A stretch of DNA of 64,000 bases from the NCBI RefSeq assembly GCF_004923295.1, contig NZ_CP039634.1, positions 434,001 through 498,000 of the forward strand, read 5' to 3'. The notes under the pieces were generated by a model. It was not told the origin of the DNA and did not search any database. It saw only the letters and a program-made list of their open reading frames with translations. The stretch is from Azospirillum sp. TSH100. GTDB lineage: Bacteria > Pseudomonadota > Alphaproteobacteria > Azospirillales > Azospirillaceae. Shown piece by piece: positions 56,821-64,000 of this stretch (position 1 is its first letter; every line of letters begins with the position of its first letter). The position numbers and the translations under genes were made by a program.

Positions 56821-57191
56821 GGAACGAGGTCCTGAAGGGTGAAGGGAAAGCCGGCGGGGAAGACATGGTGCCCGTCCGGCCCCAGCGGCAGCGGATCGAC
56901 ACGCAGCACGGCATCCACCGGCAGCGGTCCGTAAAGATGCGGGAACAGCTGCCCGCCGCGCGACGGCTCCCAGCGCAGGGCGTCGCCCAGCCGGTCGGCG
57001 TCCACCGTCAGCAGCAGCAGGCCGTCCTGGCCGGCGCGATGCTTGGCGGCACTCTCCACCACCTGTGCGGCGGTCGAAAAATGGATGAAGCCGTCCTGGA
57101 CATCCTGGGACGAGCCGGGATAGCGGCCGGCCGGGCGGGCGGCATCCCACTCGTCCGCGCGGCACATGTGGTGAATGATGCGGTCGGTCAT
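56817..57191 (-). CDS. DUF952 family protein
   Basis: A 124-residue DUF952 protein. The family marks IHHMCRADEWDAA, DGFIHFSTAAQV, LLTVDADRLGDALRWEPSRGGQLFPHLYGPLP and LPLGPDGHHVFPAGF are present, with paired His that suggest a small enzyme active site. The function is unknown. It is the first gene of a coupled pair with pyrD, an association common in alphaproteobacteria. Confidence 0.9.
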   Translation of the reverse strand: MTDRIIHHMCRADEWDAARPAGRYPGSSQDVQDGFIHFSTAAQVVESAAKHRAGQDGLLLLTVDADRLGDALRWEPSRGGQLFPHLYGPLPVDAVLRVDPLPLGPDGHHVFPAGFPFTLQDLVP

Positions 57192-57523
57192 GGCGGTGGG
57201 ACACTAACGTAACGCGCGGCCAGCGGCCAGAGACCTCGACGCCGCAGTGTCGCAGCGCTCCGGAACCGCACCGCTCTGCTCTGTGGAACACAACGCTGGA
57301 TCGCTTTTCCGAATGCAATTCCGCACGCTTCGCGCGTTGCATTTTGCAAAGCACACCCGAAACTATTCGGCATTTTGCGGGTATTTTTGAAGTTTGCCGG
57401 AGATGTGCTGCGCCGGATCGGCGTCTTTCCCCGCGCAACTCCCGCGATTCCCGGGACTTGGGCTGCCGCCAGCGGTTGGCACCGCTTTTGCTGTGACAGT
57501 TCCAAGTCAACGGAGGACCCGCC
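57192..57523. other. AT-richer intergenic region upstream of a small gene
   Basis: 332 bp with visibly lower GC at about 57300-57410 and repeated TTTTGC and TTTTTG tracts. No gene is supported. It separates host genes from the phage module and may hold a junction, but no attachment-site repeat could be identified. Confidence 0.4.
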
Positions 57524-57754
57524 ATGAACGCGATTTCCATGAGCCTGATGAAGAAGACCAAGTCCTGCGACACGGATCTCGGCGGTTCCCTGGGCGCGTC
57601 GATCACCGCGATGGGCGCGCTGTGCGAGCCGGGTCAGACCGCGGTCCCGCTGAAGCCGAGCGCCACCATGCTGGCTGCCGGTGCGCGGGCCGGCGGCGTG
57701 TCGGTGGAAATCGCCTGGAAGATCTACCAGGCGATGATCCACCACGCCGACTGA
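57524..57754 (+). CDS. Small protein of unknown function
   Basis: A 76-residue protein with two Cys (residues 15 and 34), a Gly/Ala/Ser-rich centre and a C-terminal helix (SVEIAWKIYQAMIHHAD). A CGGAGGA ribosome site is well placed before the ATG, so translation is likely. I recognise no family. The gene lies at the border between pyrD and the phage genes, on the opposite strand to both. Confidence 0.5.
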   Translation: MNAISMSLMKKTKSCDTDLGGSLGASITAMGALCEPGQTAVPLKPSATMLAAGARAGGVSVEIAWKIYQAMIHHAD

Positions 57755-57766
57755 GCCGGCCACCCC

Positions 57767-58087
57767 TCAGCGCCGTCCGCCTTCAAAGGGCATGAAGCCC
57801 GAATCGAGCTTGGTCTCGATTCGCAGGAGATGGTCGGTCAGGCGCTGCTCCACGTCCTTGAGCGTCGCGAAGGACACATAGGTCTTCGCGACCTCCAGCT
57901 TGTATGCGGCCAGGCCCTCGCGCACCTGCGCCTGGGCCTCCTCCGCCCGGTTGCGCAGATCGTCCAGCGCGCTGTCGGCATCCCTGCGCACCCGCGCGAT
58001 CAGCCAGAACAACCCGCCCATCGCCGGCAGCTCGACCGCGGTGATCCACCAGGCGAGATCAAGGCCTCCAGTCAGGGCATCATGCAT
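57767..58087 (-). CDS. Small phage membrane protein, holin or spanin candidate
   Basis: A 106-residue protein with one membrane segment (about 14-35; WWITAVELPAMGGLFWLIARV) and a charged coiled coil (about 38-95). GGGAGA precedes the ATG at 58087. It ends the phage unit, 34 bp after the terminase gene. Size and topology suit a lysis accessory (Rz-like or holin-like) protein, but no motif proves it. Confidence 0.55.
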   Translation of the reverse strand: MHDALTGGLDLAWWITAVELPAMGGLFWLIARVRRDADSALDDLRNRAEEAQAQVREGLAAYKLEVAKTYVSFATLKDVEQRLTDHLLRIETKLDSGFMPFEGGRR

Positions 58088-58121
58088 CGGGGTCTCCCGT
58101 TCCTTGTGATGTGAGGAAAAC

Positions 58122-59648
58122 TCAAAGTTCCCAGTCCGCCGGCGCCACCATGGCACCGGCACCGCGCCAGTCGGGCCGGCGCTCGGGCGCGGCCGTGCAG
58201 CGGTCGAAGCGGTAGGGTTCTGCCCCCAGGCAGCCGGCGACCGCATCCAAACCGTCATCGGGTCCGCGATAGCGGCCATCCGGGCGCCAGTCGCGCATTT
58301 CGCGGATCAGCGGCGTCCCCCAGACCTGCCGATGGGCCAGCAGGCGGCGGTCGGCGAGCAGGGCGTCGAAGGCCTTGATGATACGCTCCGCCTTGGGCGT
58401 GCGGCTGTTCTGCTCGACAACCCCGGCGGCCAGCCGGTCATCGCGCAGCCGCTTGCGCAGCAGTCCGGGCAGGAAACGGCCGAGCCCATTGATCTCGATG
58501 TGGACCGCCGGCAGATGGTTGTCGGCCAGGAAGCGGGAGACCTGCCGGCATTGCTGGTCGGCCTCGGTGTCCTCCGCCCTGGGATCGACGGCCAAGTACT
58601 GCACCCGGTGCAGGTAGAACCGCTCGTTCTCCCCGGCGAAGACCGCGGCGACCACACTGCCGTCGCCGCCTTTCGACCTGCCGTCCGCTTCCCCCGCCGG
58701 CCGGGCGAAGGCCGGGTCCCACCAGCAGGTGGCCGATAGCAGCCTCACCCCATCCAGCGTCAGAACGGCGCGGCCCAGCGCCTCGCGATACTCCAGCTCC
58801 GCGTCGTAGCGGCCGAGCTTGCCGACATCCAGCACCCCGTCGGTGACGCTGACCGGGCGCAGCAGCATCTGGCTGGTGAACTTGTTCGGGCCGGTGGATT
58901 TGCGGATGCGCGCGACATGGGCCTCGCCGAAGCGCTCCTTCCAGGTGTAGCTGCGGTTTCCTTCGGAATCCTCGGTGTAGACCGGCAGCACCAGCCGCTC
59001 GAACCCGTCCAGGAAGGGCGGGCTGCCGTCGTCGGTCTCCCCGGCATAGAGGCTGTCCTGCGCGTGCGGCGTGCCGACATAGAGCTGCGCCCCGCCCGGC
59101 ACCAGCACATACTCCAGCTCCGACAGCCGTTCGCGCAGGGCCGCGCGCTTCACCGCGGTGTCGGCGTTGCGCGGCACCTCGACATCGTCGCAGATCACCA
59201 CGTCGGCGCGGCTGCCGGTGATGTTGCCGCCGATGCCGGCCGCCGCCATCGACGGGTCGCGCAGCTCCATCGGCCGTACCACGGTGAAGCGGTCGGCCGC
59301 CCACTGGTCGCGCTCCCTGGTGGGCGGCTTCAGATGGCCGCAGTCGGGATGACGCTCCAGGATGCGTTTGACGTTGCGCACCATCTTCATCGCCAGCTTC
59401 AGGTCCGCGGCCAGCACCAGCAGCCGGCGGTTGGGATCGCGCAGCAGCAGCCAGGCCGCGAACAGCCCGACCAGAGTCGATTTGCCGGATCCACGGAAGG
59501 CCATCAGCAGCATGCGCCGGTTCTGCCCGGCCATATGATCCTCCAGCCAGCGCGCCATCCGCGCGTGGTGGGCCGGCGTCCTCAGCTCCACCATGGCGTT
59601 CCAGCCCTGGACGAAGGTGCCGAAGCCGTCATCGTCCTTTTCCGTCAT
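58122..59648 (-). CDS. Phage terminase large subunit
   Basis: A 508-residue DNA-packaging motor protein. Walker A FRGSGKST is at 51-58 and Walker B VVICDDVE at 150-157, with the coupling region after it. The C-terminal half has the RNase H-like nuclease Asp residues (WWDPAFA, and DGLDAVAGCL near the end). The start overlaps the tail fibre stop by 4 bp (ATGA). In T7-like phages the large terminase is likewise the last major late gene, after the tail fibre. Confidence 0.92.
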   Translation of the reverse strand: MTEKDDDGFGTFVQGWNAMVELRTPAHHARMARWLEDHMAGQNRRMLLMAFRGSGKSTLVGLFAAWLLLRDPNRRLLVLAADLKLAMKMVRNVKRILERHPDCGHLKPPTRERDQWAADRFTVVRPMELRDPSMAAAGIGGNITGSRADVVICDDVEVPRNADTAVKRAALRERLSELEYVLVPGGAQLYVGTPHAQDSLYAGETDDGSPPFLDGFERLVLPVYTEDSEGNRSYTWKERFGEAHVARIRKSTGPNKFTSQMLLRPVSVTDGVLDVGKLGRYDAELEYREALGRAVLTLDGVRLLSATCWWDPAFARPAGEADGRSKGGDGSVVAAVFAGENERFYLHRVQYLAVDPRAEDTEADQQCRQVSRFLADNHLPAVHIEINGLGRFLPGLLRKRLRDDRLAAGVVEQNSRTPKAERIIKAFDALLADRRLLAHRQVWGTPLIREMRDWRPDGRYRGPDDGLDAVAGCLGAEPYRFDRCTAAPERRPDWRGAGAMVAPADWEL

Positions 59649-61675
59649 GGGTTCCGCCCCAGGATGTGCCAGCCGGCACCGTTCGACATCGCCGTCACCG
59701 CATGGCCCTGCCCGGTCAGCGCAATGGCCTCGCTGTCCGGCCCGCCGCCGCCGGCTTGGGTGACGGTGACGCGGTTGCCGCCGGTGTCGGACTTCTTGAC
59801 GGTGACCGCGCGCCCGACCGCATGGGGGGCCGACGGCGACGGCAGCCGCACCTCCACCGCCCCGTTCCAGGCGCTGACGAGATAGAGTTGCTGGTTCAGG
59901 TCCGGCTCGAACAGGCCGGGGGCCTCATGATAGTGGGCATTGCCGGGCTGGCTGTTGCCGGCGACGATCCACCAGCCGGCGCCGTTCGACACCAGCGTCA
60001 CGAAGTCGTAGCGGTTGCCCAGCGACAGCACCCGCCCGTCCGGCCCCGGCCCACCGGTCTCGGTCACCGTCAGCGGGTTGATCGAGGCATCGGTGCGCTT
60101 GATCGTCACCGCGTGGCCGTTGGCGTCCTCGGCCTTCGGCAGACGCAACTCGACCGCCCCGCCAAAGGCGCTGGCCAGATAGACCGAACTGGTCAGGTCC
60201 AGCGCCACCACCCCGCCATGGGCCGGCTCCACATAGTCGGTGTCGTAGCGCAGGGCCTCCACCACCAGTTCGGTGACGCGGCTGCGCTGGAGCCTGTTCT
60301 TCTCGGGATAGCCGGCATTGACCGCCGTGTATTGCCCGCCCGAGCGGTCGAGGATCGCCGGTCCGGCGGCGGCGGAGAACAGGTTGACGACCGCCGTCTC
60401 GACCGACCCGGCATCCAGTTGCAGGTTCGGCAGCGCCCCCAGCGATTCGGCGTAGAAATTTACGATCAGCGTCTTGTCGGTGACGGCGCCGACGCGGAAA
60501 CAGGCCTCCGCCTGCGACCACAGATTGGCTTCGCAGTCGAAGAAGGCGTTGTTGAAGCGTCCCTGCTCGACGAAGAAGCCGCAGCCGCTCATCGGCGCCG
60601 ACAGCGAATAGACACGCACCGCGTGGAAGCGGTTGGCGTTGGGTGTGTCGCCGGCCCCCGTCCGTGTCAGCCACACGCCATGGCGCGACGGCCGCGCCAC
60701 CAGCACGCGGGCGATGTTGTTCCAATAGCAGGGCAGGTTCGGGTCGATGTAACCGTCGAACAGCAGCCCGACCTCCGGTTCCCACAGCGTCAGGTCGATC
60801 AGACTGTTCTGCACGCAGGGGCCGTCGCGTCCGAACAGCCGCACTCCCGCCTTGCCCTGCTCCAACCGCAAGGCCGACAGGGTGGCGTAGCCGTCCGGCA
60901 GATGGATCAGGTCGAAGCCGTTCGACGCCCCCCGGATAACCGACGCCTGTCCCGCCCCGTAGAGCGTCTGGCCATGGCCGAGCGTCAGCGTGTTGATGAT
61001 GCGGTAGGTTCCCGGCGGCACGAACACCGCGCGGGCGGAGGTCAGCGCCGCCTGCAAGGCGAGCGTATCGTCGACCAGCCCGTCGCCCACCGCGCCGAAA
61101 TCCTTCACCGAAACGAGATCGGCCAGCTTGTCGCGCACCGGCCGGGCTGTCGCCCCGGCACCCGGCGGCACATAGGTCGCCAGCGCTTCCTCGTCGACCG
61201 GCGGGCGTACGGTGGGGTTGCCAACGCTGTCGAAGGCCAGCAGCTTGCCCTGGCGCAGACCGCGTTCCGGCAGCAGGGGAGAGGCCGGGAGGTCGCTGTC
61301 GCCATAGCGCAGCATCAGCTCCTGATCGCCCGCCACCTGCTGGAGCATTGCCGTCAGCCGGTCCAGTTCGCCATTGAGGGCGGCGGCCGGCAGGGGCCCG
61401 CTTTCGCCGAAGTCGCTGCGCCGTTCGATCGACAGGTGGCGGCGCAGCAGGACGATTGTCCCCTCCGGCGGAGCGGCGGCAAAGGTCACCGCCCCGCCGG
61501 CGCTGGCTCCGGCGCCGCCGACCGCATAGCCGGTGCTCTGAAGGGCGGCACCCAGGAAGACCTGGAGATCCTCGTCGGCGAAGATCGGAAACGGGTAGGT
61601 GAAGACCCGCTGCGCGCCGTCGGCAAGATACTGCACGCGCGGGGTGCCGCGTGGGATGAGAAGCGACGTGGACAT
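59645..61675 (-). CDS. Phage tail fibre/spike with T7-type N-terminus and pectate-lyase-like fold
   Basis: A 676-residue protein. The first 130 residues resemble the T7 tail-fibre attachment domain (VFTYPFPIFADEDLQVFLG, TIVLLRRHLSIERRSDF). A parallel beta-helix follows (about 190-500), opened by VKDFGAVGDGLVDDTLALQAAL and VFVPPGTYRI, the usual start of Pectate_lyase_3 spikes. The C-terminus has two tandem 75-residue repeats (YLASAFGGAVELRLP and YLVSAWNGAVEVRLP; both end near NGAGW). Such spikes bind and may cut surface polysaccharide. Confidence 0.88.
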   Translation of the reverse strand: MSTSLLIPRGTPRVQYLADGAQRVFTYPFPIFADEDLQVFLGAALQSTGYAVGGAGASAGGAVTFAAAPPEGTIVLLRRHLSIERRSDFGESGPLPAAALNGELDRLTAMLQQVAGDQELMLRYGDSDLPASPLLPERGLRQGKLLAFDSVGNPTVRPPVDEEALATYVPPGAGATARPVRDKLADLVSVKDFGAVGDGLVDDTLALQAALTSARAVFVPPGTYRIINTLTLGHGQTLYGAGQASVIRGASNGFDLIHLPDGYATLSALRLEQGKAGVRLFGRDGPCVQNSLIDLTLWEPEVGLLFDGYIDPNLPCYWNNIARVLVARPSRHGVWLTRTGAGDTPNANRFHAVRVYSLSAPMSGCGFFVEQGRFNNAFFDCEANLWSQAEACFRVGAVTDKTLIVNFYAESLGALPNLQLDAGSVETAVVNLFSAAAGPAILDRSGGQYTAVNAGYPEKNRLQRSRVTELVVEALRYDTDYVEPAHGGVVALDLTSSVYLASAFGGAVELRLPKAEDANGHAVTIKRTDASINPLTVTETGGPGPDGRVLSLGNRYDFVTLVSNGAGWWIVAGNSQPGNAHYHEAPGLFEPDLNQQLYLVSAWNGAVEVRLPSPSAPHAVGRAVTVKKSDTGGNRVTVTQAGGGGPDSEAIALTGQGHAVTAMSNGAGWHILGRNP

Positions 61676-61705
61676 CGGAGGGTCTCCGGTTGATGGAGCC
61701 GTTCC

Positions 61706-62512
61706 TCAGAAGAACTTGCTCATATATTCCAGGCGCTGACGGTCGGCGAGTTGCGACAACTCAAGCAGATTGCGGCGCTTGGCCTCGTCCAGGCTCTGCT
61801 GGATGGCGGCGCGTTTCAGCTGATCGGTCGCCTGGGCGTCCTTGCGTTCGGTCTCGCTGGAGTTGGTCAGCCCCAGCAGGATCGCCTCGCCCGAGCCGTC
61901 CTGCGCCGTGACGCCCCGCGCCCCCAACCCGGCGCGGGTCTTGCTCACCGCCTGACGCAAGGCGGCAAGCCGGCGCTGCTCGGCCGCATCCGCCGCCGCG
62001 GTCAGCTGGGAAAGCTGGGTCTGCGCGTCGGTCTCCTTGCCGCGGACGGCCTCCTCCTGGCTGGCGCGCAGCTGGGCCAGCGTCTGTTCCTGGCTGGAGC
62101 GGAAATCGTCCATCTCCTTGGCCCGCGCCGCCGCAGCGGCTGCCGCCGAAGCCTCGTCCTTCTGGCGCTGAAGCTCCTGCTCCTGTTGACGCAACTCGGC
62201 GTCATGCGCCCATTGGCGGGCCTGCGCCTCGGCCTCCAGCTGGGCCTGCTGCTGGCGGGCGGTGGCGGCGGCCTGGGCGCTGCGTTCGGCCGCCGCCGCT
62301 TCCTCGCGGTATTTCTGCTCCAGCGCCGCTTGCGCAGCCGCAGCCTGCGCCGCGTCCTGCTGGCGCTTGTACTCAAGCTCGGCAGCGGCCTGTTGCGCCG
62401 CCGCCTGCTGCGCGGCGGCGCTGGACTGGCCGGTGCTGGCAGTGCGCACGGTGCCGATGACGGAGTTCGCCAGCGGCAACGCCGTCGTCACCAGGGGAGT
62501 TATTCCACCCAT
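61706..62512 (-). CDS. Phage Ala/Gln-rich coiled-coil protein
   Basis: A 268-residue protein that is almost all coiled coil (about 30-200; long runs of Ala, Gln, Glu and Arg) after a short hydrophobic N-terminus (ITPLVTTALPLANSVIGTV). The C-terminal part (GARGVTAQDGSGEAILLGL) is less repetitive. Its place between the tail tubular protein and the fibre is where T7-like phages encode internal virion proteins. It shares one base with the upstream stop (TGATG). Confidence 0.7.
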   Translation of the reverse strand: MGGITPLVTTALPLANSVIGTVRTASTGQSSAAAQQAAAQQAAAELEYKRQQDAAQAAAAQAALEQKYREEAAAAERSAQAAATARQQQAQLEAEAQARQWAHDAELRQQEQELQRQKDEASAAAAAAARAKEMDDFRSSQEQTLAQLRASQEEAVRGKETDAQTQLSQLTAAADAAEQRRLAALRQAVSKTRAGLGARGVTAQDGSGEAILLGLTNSSETERKDAQATDQLKRAAIQQSLDEAKRRNLLELSQLADRQRLEYMSKFF

Positions 62513-64000
62513 CAGTCATTCACCTTCAGTTCCATGGTCACGGAAAGCAGCGTGAAAGGCAGCGGCGCATCCTGTTCGATGCGCCAAAGCGGCAGGTCGG
62601 TGTCATGGCGCCAGCCGAGCGCCCGCAGCCGGCGGTCGCCGGACACACGCGGCGGCACCCCGCCGGCCGGTTGCGGCCCGAGCCGGTGAAGCGGAAGTTC
62701 CTGCAACCCGCGCCCAAGATCGACGCGCAGCGCCGCCGTCTCCTCCAGCCGGAAGGTGACGGCGACCAGCCGGACGAGGTCCGCCCCGGTCGCCTGCCCC
62801 AGCAGGTTGGGCGGCAGCGGCTCGATCCGGTGGGTGTAGGGCAGCCCGATCTCCACCTTGCGGGCCGGCGGGTCGAGCGTGACGCTGCCGGCCTGGATGG
62901 TGGCGGGATTGCGGATCACCCCGTCGGCGACGATGGCGACCGTCCGCCCCTCCAGATGCGCCAGCCCGCTCCAGACGGCAGTGGCCTCAGCCCGTTCCGC
63001 CGTGATCGCGGCGTCGAGATTCAGCGTGTCGTCGAACCGCTCGACGGTCCAGACGCCGCGCCGCTCGACCAACGCATAGACCTCGTCCCCCACCGCTGCG
63101 ACGGAACGCACCGCCCCGTCGGTCTCCAGCAGGGTCCAGGCAGTGACGTCCTCCGCCCGGTAGGCGGTCAGCGCCCCCAGCGTGCCGTCCTCCATCGCCA
63201 CGAACAGCAGCCGGCGGTTCTGGTCGTAATCCTGGTCTCGCGGGCTCGCCACCAGATGGCGGGCCAGCAGGGCGAGGTCGTTGGCCTGATAGGCCGCCTC
63301 GGTGTCGGTGTAGAGGAATTCGCGGATTTCGCGCCGGTTGCGCGGCACGAACAGAGTCGCCCCCTCCACGTCGCGCGGCGGGATGGCGCGGTCCATCGGC
63401 GAACCGATGCGCGTCTGCCGGTTGACCTGCATGCTCTGCGGGGTCAGCGGGTCGCCGGTCACCATATATTCGGCGCCCGAGGTGAAGACCTGCAGATGCC
63501 GGCCGGAGAAGACGGCGCGCACCGCGTTCACCTGATCGGACAGGATGCCGAACTCGATGGCCTGATCGTCCAGTCCCTCCCCCAGATCGAAGTTCCAGAT
63601 CTGGGCGGAGCGCGACAGCCACAGCCGGTTGGGCAGGTCGCGCGAGCCGCCGATGACCAGCCGGTCCTGATGGAAGGCCGCCGACACCGGCCAGCCCCGC
63701 AAGGCGGAGAAGGCCTGCTCCTCCCACTGCGTCGTCGGCTGGGTGTCGGCCAGCGCCTCCTTCACCGTCGCGTTGACCTGCGTCGCCGACACCACGCCGG
63801 TCACCAGCAGCTGCTTGCCCTTGATGCGGAGGCGGGTGCCGTCCTGGCGCGGATCGAACACCGGAGCCGACGCGGTGACGGTGATGGCCCCCGTCGTCCC
63901 TGACGGCGTCAGCGTCACCGCCGGATCGCCGAAGCGATGGAAGGGGATGCGCAGCAACTCCCCCTCCACCGCGAAGGCCCACTCCGCCAGCGTCCAGATC
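62512..64000 (-). CDS. Phage tail tubular protein B-like (5' partial)
   Basis: At least 495 residues; the frame is open to the right edge, so the N-terminus is missing. The stretch FSALRGWPVSAAFHQDRLVIGGSRDLPNRLWLSRSAQIWNF and SGRHLQVFTSGAEYMVTG are typical of the tail tubular/nozzle protein family of podoviruses (T7 gp12-like). A GTG at 63969 is in frame but not the start, since family sequence (TLAEWAFAVEGE) continues upstream. First visible gene of the phage late unit. Confidence 0.85.
   Translation of the reverse strand, partial: IWTLAEWAFAVEGELLRIPFHRFGDPAVTLTPSGTTGAITVTASAPVFDPRQDGTRLRIKGKQLLVTGVVSATQVNATVKEALADTQPTTQWEEQAFSALRGWPVSAAFHQDRLVIGGSRDLPNRLWLSRSAQIWNFDLGEGLDDQAIEFGILSDQVNAVRAVFSGRHLQVFTSGAEYMVTGDPLTPQSMQVNRQTRIGSPMDRAIPPRDVEGATLFVPRNRREIREFLYTDTEAAYQANDLALLARHLVASPRDQDYDQNRRLLFVAMEDGTLGALTAYRAEDVTAWTLLETDGAVRSVAAVGDEVYALVERRGVWTVERFDDTLNLDAAITAERAEATAVWSGLAHLEGRTVAIVADGVIRNPATIQAGSVTLDPPARKVEIGLPYTHRIEPLPPNLLGQATGADLVRLVAVTFRLEETAALRVDLGRGLQELPLHRLGPQPAGGVPPRVSGDRRLRALGWRHDTDLPLWRIEQDAPLPFTLLSVTMELKVND

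Overview
The window is 64 kb of GC-rich, densely coding chromosome or chromid from an alphaproteobacterium. Azospirillum or a close Rhodospirillales relative fits best. The reasons are a cowN gene beside an RcoM-type CO sensor (typical of nitrogen fixers), two CtrA-type boxes, a TipF-like EAL protein, and large sensor kinases and a chemoreceptor of the kind common in that group. No rRNA, tRNA or CRISPR array was recognised. All calls come from reading the sequence; no database search was run.

Layout. 1-7.6 kb: end of a sorbosone-dehydrogenase-like gene, cowN and rcoM, trmJ, a stand-alone lpxD, a cupin, an OmpA-like protein, an orphan TRAP binding protein and a pair of membrane/coiled-coil proteins. 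7.7-16.8 kb: acs, a small CtrA-box gene, EVE and YciI proteins, an exonuclease and Nudix pair, a methyltransferase and acnA. 16.9-32.3 kb: two large hybrid histidine kinases flank an amidoligase/glutamine-amidotransferase pair, exported low-complexity proteins, OmpA/DUF4398 lipoproteins, DedA, NnrU, CBS, DUF2934, a double cold-shock protein and an EamA permease.

32.5-50 kb is an aromatic-compound island. A livKHMGF transporter operon ends with maiA (maleylacetoacetate isomerase). It is divergent from a PaaX-family regulator, followed by a diiron oxygenase and an iron-sulfur flavoprotein reductase, a chemoreceptor, fah and hgd (homogentisate cleavage), a MarR regulator, paaY, and an MhaAB-like flavin hydroxylase with its small partner. 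Three promoter regions carry inverted hexamers exactly 27 bp apart, the geometry of the E. coli PaaX box. Three carry a second 14-bp palindrome, one of them at the marR/hgd promoter. I infer one co-regulated pathway that takes up an aromatic acid, hydroxylates it to homogentisate and opens the ring. The diiron enzyme and its substrate are the least described part and the best candidate for something new.

50-57.8 kb: an exported hydrolase with a duplicated C-terminal module, infC (apparently with an AUA start), thrS, a TipF-like degenerate EAL protein, pyrD with a DUF952 gene, and a small unknown protein. 57.8-64 kb: the late module of a T7-like podovirus on the minus strand (tail tubular protein, coiled-coil protein, tail fibre, large terminase, small membrane protein), continuing past the window edge.
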